Positions 49,691 to 61,936 of a DNA stretch of 64,000 nucleotides are shown here, in pieces. The position numbers were made by a program, and so were the translations under genes. The notes beneath the pieces were generated by a model. That model saw nothing but the letters and a program-made list of their open reading frames with translations, was not told where the DNA came from and ran no database searches. The stretch comes from Altica lythri. Taxonomy: Eukaryota; Arthropoda; Insecta; Coleoptera; Chrysomelidae. The DNA lies in assembly GCA_964028335.1 (NCBI GenBank), contig OZ034808.1, positions 54,156,088-54,220,087 of the forward strand. Direction: 5' to 3'. Each line of letters starts with the position of its first letter. The stretch's first letter is position 1.

Positions 49691-51787
49691 AAAATTGACA
49701 GCTTCAAAAAGTTAACAAAAGTTGACAGCTTCAAAAAAAGTTAACAAAAGTTGACAGCTTCAAAAAAGTTAACAAAAAAAAGTTAACAAAAGTTAACAGC
49801 TTCAAAACCAGTTAACAAAAGTTGCCAGCTTCAAAAAAAGTTAACAAAAGTTGACAGCTTCAATAAAAGTTAACAAAAGTTGACAGTTTCAAAAAAGTAG
49901 ACAAAACTTCAAAAGAAGTTAACAAAAGTTGACAGCTTCAAAAAAGTTAACAAAATTTCAAAAGAAGTTAAGAAAAGTTGACAGCTTTAAAAAAGTTAAG
50001 AAAAGTTGACAGCTTTAAAAAAGTTAACAAAAGTTGACAGTTTTAAAAAAAGTTAACAAAACTTGACAGCTTTCACAAAAGTTGACAGTTTCAAAAAAGT
50101 AGACAAAACTTCAAAAGAAGTTAACAAAAGTTGACAGCATCAAAAAAGTTAACAAAACCTCAAAAGAAGTTAACAAAAGTTAACAAAAGTTGTCAGCTTT
50201 AAAAAAGTTAACAAAAGTTGACAGCTTTAAAAAAGTTAACAAAAGTTGACAGCTTTAAAAAAAGTTAACAAAAGTTGACAGCTTTAATAAAAGTTAACAA
50301 AAGTTGACAGCTTCAAAAAAAGTTAACAAAAGTTGACAGCTTCAAAAAAGTTAACAAAAGTTAACAGCTTCAAAACCAGTTAACAAAAGTTGACAGCTTC
50401 AAAAAAAGTTAACAAAAGTTGACAGCTTCAATAAAAGTTAACAAAAGTTGACAGTTTCAAAAAAGTAGACAAAACTTCAAAAGAAGTTAACAAAAGTTAA
50501 CAAAAGTTGACAGCTTTAAAAAAGTTAACAAAAGTTGACAGCTTTAAAAAAGTAAACAAAAGTTGACAGCTTTAAAAAAAAGTTAACAAAACTTGACAGC
50601 TTCAAAAACAGTTAACAAATGTTGACTGCTTTAAAAAAAGTTAACAAAAGTTGACAGCTTCAATAAAAGTTAACAAGAGTTGATAGCTTCAAAAAAGTTA
50701 ACAAATGTTGACAGCTTCAAAAAAGTTAACAAAAGTTGACAGCTTTAATAAACGTTAACAAAAGGTGAAAGCTTTAAAAAAAGTTAACAAAAATTGACAG
50801 CTTCAAAAAGTTAACAAAAGTTGACAGCTTCAAAAAAAGTTAACAAAAGTTGACAGCTTCAAAAAAGTTAACAAAAAAAAGTTAACAAAAGTTAACAGCT
50901 TCAAAACCAGTTAACAAAAGTTGCCAGCTTCAAAAAAAGTTAACAAAAGTTGACAGCTTCAATAAAAGTTAACAAAAGTTGACAGTTTCAAAAAAGTAGA
51001 CAAAACTTCAAAAGAAGTTAACAAAAGTTGACAGCTTCAAAAAAGTTAACAAAATTTCAAAAGAAGTTAAGAAAAGTTGACAGCTTTAAAAAAGTTAAGA
51101 AAAGTTGACACCTTTAAAAAAGTTAACAAAAGTTGACAGTTTTAAAAAAAGTTAACAAAACTTGACAGCTTTCACAAAAGTTGACAGTTTCAAAAAAGTA
51201 GACAAAACTTCAAAAGAAGTTAACAAAAGTTGACAGCATCAAAAAAGTTAACAAAACCTCAAAAGAAGTTAACAAAAGTTAACAAAAGTTGTCAGCTTTA
51301 AAAAAGTTAACAAAAGTTGACAGCTTTAAAAAAGTTAACAAAAGTTGACAGCTTTAAAAAAAGTTAACAAAAGTTGACAGCTTTAATAAAAGTTAACAAA
51401 AGTTGACAGCTTCAAAAAAAGTTAACAAAAGTTGACAGCTTCAAAAAAGTTAACAAAAGTTAACAGCTTCAAAACCAGTTAACAAAAGTTGACAGCTTCA
51501 AAAAAAGTTAACAAAAGTTGACAGCTTTAATAAAAGTTAACAAAAGTTGACAGTTTCAAAAAAGTAGACAAAACTTCAAAAGAAGTTAACAAAAGTTAAC
51601 AAAAGTTGACAGCTGTAAAAAAGTTAACAAAAGTTGACAGCTTTAAAAAAGTAAACAAAAGTTGACAGCTTTAAAAAAAAGTTAACAAAAGTTGACAGCT
51701 TCAAAAACAGTTAACAAATGTTGACTGCTTTAAAAAAAGTTAACAAAAGTTGACAGCTTCAAAAAAGTTAACAAATGTTGACAGCTT
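49590..51787 (+). repeat. 1,099-bp tandem duplication, two intact members
   Basis: Four anchors repeat at exactly 1,099: AAACGTTAAC at 49,651 and 50,750; AACAAAAAAA at 49,771 and 50,870; AGAAAAG at 49,971 and 51,070; GTTGACTGC at 50,621 and 51,720. The counterpart in superunit 1 is spaced 999 at the first anchor because of a 100-bp loss there, so this copy keeps the older state. Confidence 0.83.
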
Positions 51788-52449
51788 CCAAAAAAGTTAA
51801 CAAAAGTTAAAAGCTTCAATAAAAGTTAACAAAAGTTGACAGCTCCAAAAAAAGTTAACAAAAGTTGACAGCTTCAAAAAAGTTAACAAAAGTTGACAGC
51901 TTCAAAAAAAGTTAACAAAAGTTAACAGCTTCAAAACCAGTTAACAAAAGTTGACAGCTTTAAAAAAAGTTAACAAAAGTTGACAGCTTAAAAAAAAAGT
52001 TAACAAAAGTTGACAGCTTCAAAAAAGTTAACAAATGTTGACAGCATTAAAAAAAGTTAACAAAAGTTGATAGCTTCAAAAAAAGTTAACAAAAGTTGAC
52101 AGCTTTAAAAAGTTAACAAAAGTTGACAGCTTCAAAAAAAGTTAACAAAAGTTGACAGTTTCAAAAAAGTTAACAAAATTTCAAAAGAAGTTAACAAAAG
52201 TGGGCAGCTTTAAAAAAGTTAACAAAAGTTGACAGTTTTAAAAAAAGTTAACAAAACTTGACAGCTTCCACAAAAGTTGACAGTTTCAAAAAAGAAGACA
52301 AAACATCAAAAGAAGTTAACAAAAGTTGACAGCTTCAAAAAAGTTAACAAAACTTCAAAAGAAGTTAACAAAAGTTGACAGCTTTAAAAAGTTAACAAAA
52401 GTTGACAGCTTTAAAAAAGTTAACAAAAGTTGACAGCTTCAAAAAAAGT

Positions 52450-53380
52450 TAACAAAAGTTGACAGTTTCAAAAAAGTTAACAAAAGTTGACAGCTTCAAA
52501 AAAAGTTAACAAAAGTTAACAGCTTCAAAACCAGTTAACAAAAGTTGACAGCTTTAAAAAAAGTTAACAAAAGTTGACAGCTTTAAAAAAAAGTTAACAA
52601 AAGTTGACAGCTTCACAAACAGTTAACAAATGTTGACAGCTTTAAAAAAAGTTAACAAAAGTTGACAGCTTCAAAAAAGTTAACAAATGTTGACAGCTTC
52701 AAAAAAAGTTAACAAAAGTTGACAGCTTCAATAAAAGTTAACAAAAGTTGGCACCTTTAAAAAAGTTAACAAAAGTTGACAGTTTTAAAAAAAGTTAACA
52801 AAACTTGACAGCTTCCACAAAAGTTGACAGTTTTAAAAAAGAAGACAAAACAACAAAAGAAGTTAACAAAAGTTGACAGCTTCAAAAAAGTTAACAAAAG
52901 TTGACAGCTTCAAAAAAAGTTAACAAAAGTTAACAGCTTCAAAACCAGTTAACAAAAGTTGACAGCTTTAAAAAAAGTTAACAAAAGTTGACAGCTTTAA
53001 AAAAAAGTTAACAAAAGTTGACAGCTTCACAAACAGTTAACAAATGTTGACAGCTTTAAAAAAAGTTAACAAAAGTTGACAGCTTCAAAAAAGTTAACAA
53101 ATGTTGACAGCTTCAAAAAAAGTTAACAAAAGTTGACAGCTTCAATAAAAGTTAACAAAAGTTGATAGCTTCAAAAAAAGTTAATAAAATTTTAAAAGAA
53201 GTTAACCAAAGTTGGCACCTTTAAAAAAGTTAACAAAAGTTGACAGTTTTAAAAAAAGTTAACAAAACTTGACAGCTTCCACAAAAGTTGACAGTTTCAA
53301 AAAAGAAGACAAAACAACAAAAGAAGTTAACAAAAGTTGACAGCTTCAAAAAAGTTAACAAAAGTTGATAGCTTCAAAAA
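52450..53380 (+). repeat. 464-bp tandem pair (superunit 2)
   Basis: GTTGGCACC at 52,747 and 53,211, spacing 464. Just upstream, near 52,740, about 58 bp present in superunit 1 (around 15,180) are missing. Confidence 0.78.
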
Positions 53381-55049
53381 AAGTTAACAAAATTTCAAAA
53401 AAAGTTAACAAATGTTGACAGCTTCAAAAAAAGTTAACAAAAGTTGACAGCTTCAATAAAAGTTAACAAAAGTTGATAGCTTCAAAAAAGTAGACCAAAC
53501 TTCAAAAGAAGTTAACAAAAGTTGACAGCTTCAAAAAAAGTTAACAAAAGTTGACAGCTCCAAAAAAAGTTAACAAAAGTTGACAGCTTCAAAAAAGTTA
53601 ACAAAAGTTGACAGCTTCAAAAAAAGTAAACAAAAGTTAACAGCTTCAAAACCAGTTAACAAAAGTTGACAGCTTTAAAAAAAGTTAACAAAAGTTGGCA
53701 GCTTTAAAAAAAGTTAACAAAAAATGACAGCTTTACAAACAGTTAACAAATGTTGACAGCTTTAAAAAAAGTTAACAAAAGTTGACAGCTTCAAAAAAGT
53801 TAACAAATGTTGACAGCTTCAAAAAAAGTTAACAAAAGTTGACAGCTTTAAAAAGTTAACAAAAGTTGACAGCTTCAAAAAAAGTTAACAAAAGTTGACA
53901 GTTTCAAAAAAGTTAACAAGATTTCAAAAGAATTTAACAAAAGTTGGCAGCTTTAAAAAAGTTAACAAAAGTTGACAGTTTTAAAAAAAGTTAACAAAAC
54001 TTGACAGCTTCCACAAAAGTTGACAGTTTCAAAAAAGAAGACAAAACATCAAAAGAAGTTAACAAAAGTTGACAGCTTTAAAAAAGTTAACAAAACTTCA
54101 AAAGAAGTTAACAAAAGTTGACAGCATTAAAAAGTTAACAAAAGTTGACAGCTTTTAAAAAGTTAACAAAAGTTGACAGCTTCAAAAAAAGTTAGCAAAA
54201 ATTGACAGCTTTAAAAAAAGTTAACAAAAGTTGACAGCTTCCACAAAAATTACAAAACTTCAACAAAAACTTAACAGAAGTTGACAGCTTTAGAAAAGTT
54301 AACAAAAGTTGACAGCTTTAAAAAAAGTTACAAAACTTCAAAAAAAAAGTTAACAAAAGTTGACAGCTTCAGTAAAAGTTAACAAAAGTTAACAGTTTCA
54401 AAAAAATAGACAAAACTTTAAAAAAAGTTAACAAAAGTTGACAGCTTTAAAAAAAGTTAACAAAAGTTGACAGCTTTAAAAAAGTTAACAAATGTTGACA
54501 GCTTCAAAAAAAGTTAACAAAAGTTGACAGCTTTAAAATGTTAACAAAAGTTGACAGCTTCAAAAAAAGTTAACAAAAGTTGACAGTTTCAAAAAAGTTA
54601 ACAAAATTTCAAAAGAAGTTAACAAAAGTTGGCAGCTTTAAAAAGTTAACAAAAGTTGACAGTTTTAAAAAAAGTTAACAAAACTTGACAGCTTCCACAA
54701 AAGTTGACAGTTTCAAAAAAGAAGACAAAACATCAAAAGAAGTTAACAAAAGTTGACAGCTTTAAAAAAGTTAACAAAACTTCAAAAGAAGTTAACAAAA
54801 GTTGACAGCATTAAAAAGTTAACAAAAGTTGACAGCTTTAAAAAAGTTAACAAAAGTTGACAGCTTCAAAAAAAGTTAGCAAAAATTGACAGCTTTAAAA
54901 AAAGTTAACAAAAGTTGACAGCTTCCACAAAAATTACAAAACTTCAACAAAAACTTAACAGAAGTTGACAGCTTTAGAAAAGTTAACAAAAGTTGACAGC
55001 TTTAAAAAAAGTTACAAAACTTAAAAAAAAAAGTTAACAAAAGTTGACA

Positions 55050-57000
55050 GTTTCAAAAAAGTAGACAAAACTTTAAAAGAAGTTAACAAAAGTTAACAAA
55101 AGTTGATAGCTTTAAAAAAGTTAACAAAATTTGACAGCTTTAAAAAAGTTAACAAAACTTGACAGCTTCCACAAAAGTTAACAAAAGTTGACAGTTTTAA
55201 AAAAGTAGACACAACTTCAAAAGAAGTTAACAAAAGTTGACAGCTTCAAAAATGTTAACAAAACTTCAAAAGAAGTTAAAAAAAGTTAACAAAAGTTGAC
55301 AGCTTCAAAAAAGTTAACAAAAGTTGACAGCTTCAAAAAAAGTTAGCAAAAGTTGACAGCTTCAAAAAAAATGACAAAAGTTGACAGCTTTAAAATAGTT
55401 AACAAAACTTCAAAAGAAGTTAACAAAAGTTGACAGCTTTAAAAAAATTAACAAAACTTCAAAAGAAGATAACAAAAGTTGATAGCTTCAATAAAAGTTA
55501 ACAAAAGTTGACAGCTTCAATAAAAGTTAACAAAAGTTGACAGTTTCAAAAAAGTAGACAAAACTTTAAAAGAAGTTAGCAAAAGTTGACAGATTCAAAA
55601 AAGTTAACAAAAGTTCAAAAGAAGTTAACAAAGGTTAACAAAAGTTGATAGCTTTAAAAAAGTTAACAAAATTTGACAGCTTTAAAAAAGTTAACAAAAC
55701 TTGACAGCTTCCACAAAAGTAAACAAAAGTTGACAGTTTTAAAAAGTAGACAAAACTTCAAAAGAAGTTAACAAAAGTTGACAGCTTCAAAAAAGTTAAC
55801 AAAACTTCAAAAGAAGTTAAAAAAGTTAACAAAAGTTGACAGCTTTAAAAAAGTTAACAAAGGTTGACAGCTTTAAAAAAGTTAACAAAAGTTGACAGCT
55901 TCAAAAAAAGTTAGCAAAAGTTGACAGCTTCAAAAAAGTTGACAAAAGTTTACAGCTTTAAAATAGTTAACAAGATAACAAAAGTTGATAGCTTCAATAA
56001 AAGTTAACAAAAGTTGACAGCTTCAATAAAAGTTAACAAAAGTTGACAGTTTCAAAAAAGTAGACAAAACTTTAAAAGAAGTAAGCAAAAGTTGACAGCT
56101 TCAAAGAAGTTAACAAAACTTTAAAAGAAGTTAACAAAAGTTAACAAAATTTGATAGCTTTAAAAAAATTAACAAAATTTGACAGCTTTAAAAAAGTTAA
56201 CAAAACTTGACAGCTTCCACAAAAGTTAACAAAAGTTGACAGTTTTAAAAAAGTAGACACAACTTCAAAAGAAGTTAACAAAAGTTGACAGCTTCAAAAA
56301 AGTTAACAAAACTTCAAAAGAAGTTAAAAAAAGTTAACAAAAGTTGACAGCTTCAAAAAAGTTAACAAAAGTTGACAGCTTCAAAAAAAGTTAGCAAAAG
56401 TTGACAGCTTCAAAAAAGTTGACAAAAGTTGACAGCTTTAAAATAGTTAACAAAACTTCAAAAGAAGTTAACAAAAGTTGACAGCTTTAAAAAAATTAAC
56501 AAAACTTCAAAAGAAGATAACAAAAGTTGATAGCTTCAATAAAAGTTAACAAAAGTTGACAGCTTTAATAAAAGTTAACAAAAGTTGACAGTTTCAAAAA
56601 AGAAGTTAGCAAAAGTTGACAGATTCAAAAAAGTTAACAAAAATTCAAAAGAAGTTATCAAAGGTTAACAAAAGTTGATAGCTTTAAAAAAAGTTAACAA
56701 AATTTGACAGCTTTAAAAAAGTTAAAAAAACTTGACAGCTTCCACAAAAGTTAACAAAAGTTGACAGTTTTAAAAAAGTAGACAAAACTTCAAAAGAAGT
56801 TAACAAAAGTTGACAGCTTCAAAAAAGTTAACAAAACTTCAAAAGAAGTTAAAAAAAGTTAACAAAAGTTGACAGCTTTAAAAAAGTTAACAAAAGTTGA
56901 CAGCTTTAAAAAAGTTAACAAAAGTTGACAGCTTCAAAAAAAGTTAGCAAAAGTTGACAGCTTCAAAAAAGTTGACAAAAGTTTACAGCTTTAAAATATT
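55050..57000 (+). repeat. ~0.5-kb HOR array (superunit 2)
   Basis: GTAGACACAAC at 55,205 and GTAGACAAAAC at 55,746 match 18,077 and 18,617, and further copies follow to about 57,000. The copy corresponding to 17,691 is not separately present, so this array has one unit fewer than superunit 1. A 17-bp loss is visible near 56,600, where GTAGAC is missing before GAAGTTAGC. Confidence 0.75.
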
Positions 57001-58985
57001 TAACAAGACTTCAAAAGAAGTTAACAAAAGTTGACAGCTTCAAAAAAATTAACAAAACTTCAAAAGAATTTAACAAAAGTTGATAGCTTCAAAAACATTA
57101 ACATAACTTTAAAAGAAGTTAAGAAAAGTTGACAGCTTCAAAAAAGTTAACAAAAATTGACAGCTTCAATAAAAGTTAACAAAAGTTGACAGTTTCAAAA
57201 AAGTAGACAAAACTTCAAAAGAAGTTAACAAAAGTTGACAGCTTCAAAAAAGTTAACAAAACTTCAAAAGAACTTAACAAAAGTTAACAAAAGTTGACAG
57301 CTTTAAAAAAGTTAACACAAGTTGACAGCTTTAAAAAAGTAAACAAAAGTTGAGAGCTTTAAAAAAAGTTAACAAAGTTGACAGCTTCAAAAAAAGTAAA
57401 CAAATGTTGACAGCTTCAAAAAAAGTTAACAAAAGTTGACAGCTTCAAAAAAGTTAACAAACGTTGACAGCTTCAAAAAAAGTAAACAAAAGTTGACAGC
57501 TTCAATAAAAGTTAACAAAAGTTGATAGCTTCAAAAAAAGTTAACAAAAGTGGACAGCTTCAAAAAGTTAACAAAAGTTGACAGCTTCAATAATAGTTGA
57601 CAGCTTCAAAAAAGTTAACAAAATTTCAAAAGAAGTTAACAAAAGTTGACAGCTTCAAAAAAGTTAACAAAAGTTGACAGATTCAAAAAAAGTTAACAAA
57701 AGTTAACAGCTTCAAAACCAGTTAACAAAAGTTGCCAGTTTCAAAAAAAGTTAACAAAAGTTGACAGCTTCAATAAAAGTTAACAAAAGTTGACAGTTGA
57801 AAAAAAGTAGACCAAACTTCAGAAGAATTTAACAAAAGTTGACAGCTTCAAAAAAAGTTAACAAAAGTTGACAGCTTTAATAAAAGTTAACAAAAGTTGA
57901 CAGCTTCAAAAAAAGTTAACAAAAGTTGACAGCTCCAAAAAAAGTTAACAAAAGTTGACAGCTTGAAAAAAGTTAACAAAAGTTGACAGCTTCAAAAAAA
58001 ATTAACAAAAGTTAACAGCTTCAAAACCAGTTAACAAAAGTTGACAGCTTTAAAAAAAGTTAACAAAAGTTGACAGCTTTAAAAAAAAGTTAACAAAAGT
58101 TGACAGCTTCACAAACAGTTAACAAATGTTGATAGCTTTAAAAAAAGTTAACAAAAATTGACAGCTTCAAAAAAGTTAACAAATGTTGACAGCTTCAAAA
58201 AAAGTTAACAAAAGTTGACAGCTTCAATAAAAGTTAACAAGAGTTGATAGCTTCAAAAAAAGTTAATAAAATTTCAAAAGAAGTTAACAAATGTTGGCAC
58301 CTTTAAAAAAAGTTAACAAAAGTTGACAGTTTTAAAAAAAGTTAACAAAACTTGACAGCTTCCACAAAAGTTGACAGTTTCAAAAAAGAAGACAAAACAA
58401 CAAAAGAAGTTAACAAAAGTTGACAGCTTCAAAAAAGTTAACAAAAGTTGACAGCTTCAAAAAAAGTTAACAAAAGTTAACAGCTTTAAAACCAGTTAAC
58501 AAAAGTTGACAGCTTTAAAAAAAGTTAACAAAAGTTGACAGCTTTAAAAAAAAGTTAACAAAAGTTGACAGCTTCAAAAAAGTTAACAAAAGTTGATAGC
58601 TTCAAAAAAGTTAACAAAATTTCAAAAAAAGTTAACAAATGTTGACAGCTTCAAAAAAAGTTAACAAAAGTTGACAGATTCAATAAAAGTTAACAAAAGT
58701 TGATAGCTTCAAAAAAGTAGACCAAACTTCAAAAGAAGTTAACAAAAGTTGACAGCTTCAAAAAAAGTTAACAAAAGTTGACAGCTCCAAAAAAAGTTAA
58801 CAAAAGTTGACAGCTTCAAAAAAGTTAACAAAAGTTGACAGCTTCAAAAAAAGTAAACAAAAGTTAACAGCTTCAAAACCAGTTAACAAAAGTTGACAGC
58901 TTTAAAAAAAGTTAACAAAAGTTGACAGCTTTAAAAAAAGTTAACAAAAAATGACAGCTTCACAAACAGTTAACAAATGTTGACA
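56470..58985 (+). repeat. ~2.5-kb tandem triplication, member 1
   Basis: Anchors ACATAACTTT at 57,101 and AATAGTTGAC at 57,592 recur at 59,621 and 60,112 (spacing 2,520) and at 62,019 and 62,510 (spacing 2,398). This member corresponds to superunit 1 at about 19,360-22,000, with an internal loss near 58,570. Confidence 0.83.
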
Positions 58986-61936
58986 GCTTTAAAAAAATTA
59001 ACAAAACTTCAAAAGAAGATAACAAAAGTTGATAGCTTCAATAAAAGTTAACAAAAGTTGACAGCTTTAATAAAAGTTAACAAAAGTTGACAGTTTCAAA
59101 AAAGTAGACAAAACTTTAAAAGAAGTTAGCAAAAGTTGACAGATTCAAAAAAGTTAACAAAAATTCAAAAGAAGTTAACAAAGGTTAACAAAAGTTGATA
59201 GCTTTAAAAAAAGTTAACAAAATTTGACAGCTTTAAAAAAGTTAACAAAACTTGACAGCTTCCACAAAAGTTAACAAAAGTTGACAGTTTTAAAAAAGTA
59301 GACAAAACTTCAAAAGAAGTTAACAAAAGTTGACAGCTTCAAAAAAGTTAACAAAACTTCAAAAGAAGTTAAAAAAAGTTAACAAAAGTTGACAGCTTTA
59401 AAAAAGTTAACAAAAGTTGACAGCTTTAAAAAAGTTAACAAAAGTTGACAGCTTCAAAAAAAGTTAGCAAAAGTTGACAGCTTCAAAAAAGTTGACAAAA
59501 GTTTACAGCTTTAAAATATTTAACAAGACTTCAAAAGAAGTTAACAAAAGTTGACAGCTTCAAAAAAATTAACAAACCTTCAAAAGAATTTAACAAAAGT
59601 TGATAGCTTCAAAAACATTAACATAACTTTAAAAGAAGTTAAGAAAAGTTGACAGCTTCAAAAAAGTTAACAAAAATTGACAGCTTCAATAAAAGTTAAC
59701 AAAAGTTGACAGTTTCAAAAAAGTAGACAAAACTTCAAAAGAAGTTAACAAAAGTTGACAGCTTCAAAAAAGTTAACAAAACTTCAAAAGAACTTAACAA
59801 AAGTTAACAAAAGTTGACAGCTTTAAAAAAGTTAACACAAGTTGACAGCTTTAAAAAAGTAAACAAAAGTTGAGAGCTTTAAAAAAAGTTAACAAAGTTG
59901 ACAGCTTCAAAAAAAGTAAACAAATGTTGACAGCTTCAAAAAAAGTTAACAAAAGTTGACAGCTTCAAAAAAGTTAACAAACGTTGACAGCTTCAAAAAA
60001 AGTAAATAAAAGTTGACAGCTTCAATAAAAGTTAACAAAAGTTGATAGCTTCAAAAAAAGTTAACAAAAGTGGACAGCTTCAAAAAGTTAACAAAAGTTG
60101 ACAGCTTCAATAATAGTTGACAGCTTCAAAAAAGTTAACAAAATTTCAAAAGAAGTTAACAAAAGTTGACAGCTTCAAAAAAGTTAACAAAAGTTGACAG
60201 ATTCAAAAAAAGTTAACAAAAGTTAACAGCTTTAAAACCAGTTAACAAAAGTTGCCAGTTTCAAAAAAAGTTAACAAAAGTTGACAGCTTCAATAAAAGT
60301 TAACAAAAGTTGACAGTTGAAAAAAAGTAGACCAAACTTCAGAAGAATTTAACAAAAGTTGACAGCTTCAAAAAAAGTTAACAAAAGTTGACAGCTTTAA
60401 TAAAAGTTAACAAAAGTTGACAGCTTCAAAAAAAGTTAACAAAAGTTGACAGCTCCAAAAAAAGTTAACAAAAGTTGACAGCTTCAAAAAAGTTAACAAA
60501 AGTTGACAGCTTCAAAAAAAGTTAACAAAAGTTAACAGCTTCAAAACCAGTTAACAAAAGTTGACAGCTTTAAAAAAAGTTAACAAAAGTTGACAGCTTT
60601 AAAAAAAGTTAACAAAAGTTGACAGCTTCACAAACAGTTAACAAATGTTGATAGCTTTAAAAAAAGTTAACAAAAGTTGACAGCTTCAAAAAAGTTAACA
60701 AATGTTGACAGCTTCAAAAAAAGTTAACAAAAGTTGACAGCTTCAATAAAAGTTAACAAGAGATGATAGCTTCAAAAAAAGTTAATAAAATTTCAAAAGA
60801 AGTTAACAAATGTTGGCACCTTTAAAAAAGTTAACAAAAGTTGACAGTTTTAAAAAAAGTTAACAAAAGTTGACAGCTTTAAAAAAAGTTAACAAAAGTT
60901 GACAGCTTCACAAACAGTTAACAAATGTTGACAGCTTTAAAAAAAGTTAACAAAAGTTGACAGCTTCAAAAAAGTTAACTAATGTTGACCGCTTCAAAAA
61001 AAGTTAACAAAAGTTGACAGCTTCAATAAAAGTTAACAAAATTTGATAGCTTTAAAAAAAGTTAATAAAATTTCAAAAGAAGTTAACAAAGTTGGCACCT
61101 TTAAAAAAGTTAACAAAAGTTGACAGTTTTAAAAAAAATTAACAAAACTTGACAGCTTCCACAAAAGTTGACAGTTTCAAAAAAGAAGACAAAACAACAA
61201 AAGAAGTTAACAAAAGTTGACAGCTTCAAAAAAGTTAACAAAAGTTGATAGCTTCAAAAAAAGTTAACAAAATTTCAAAAAAAGTTAACAAATGTTGACA
61301 GCTTCAAAAAAAGTTAACAAAAGTTGACAGATTCAATAAAAGTTATCAAAAGTTGATAGCTTCAAAAAAGTAGACCAAACTTCAAAAGAAGTTAACAAAA
61401 GTTGACAGCTTCAAAAAAAGTTAACAAAAGTTGACAGCTCCAAAAAAAGTTAACAAAAGTTGACAGCTTCAAAAAAGTTAACAAAAGTTGACAGCTTCAA
61501 AAAAAGTAAACAAAAGTTAACAGCTTCAAAACCAGTTAACAAAAGTTGACAGCTTTAAAAAAAGTTAACAAAAGTTGACAGCTTTAAAAAAAGTTAACAA
61601 AAAATGACAGCTTCACAAACAGTTAACAAATGTTGACAGCTTTAAAAAAAGTTAACAAAAGTTGACAGCTTCAAAAAAGTTAACAAATGTTGACAGCTTC
61701 AAAAAAAGTTAACAAAAGTTGACAGCTTTAAAAAGTTAACAAAAGTTGACAGCTTCAAAAAAAGTTAACAAAAGTTGACAGTTTCAAAAAAGTTAACAAA
61801 ATTTCAAAAGAATTTAACAAAAGTTGGCAGCTTTAAAAAAGTTAACAAAAGTTGACAGTTTTAAAAAAAGTTAACAAAACTTGACAGCTTCCACAAAAGT
61901 TGACAGTTTCAAAAAAGAAGACAAAACATCAAAAGA
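58986..61936 (+). repeat. ~2.5-kb tandem triplication, member 2
   Basis: It begins where a GTTGACAGCTTT monomer jumps back to the AAGAAGATAAC run seen at about 56,500. It carries the private variants AACAAACCTT at 59,571 and AGAGATGATAG near 60,750, and keeps the GACCGCTT monomer (60,987) lost from member 1. Confidence 0.8.
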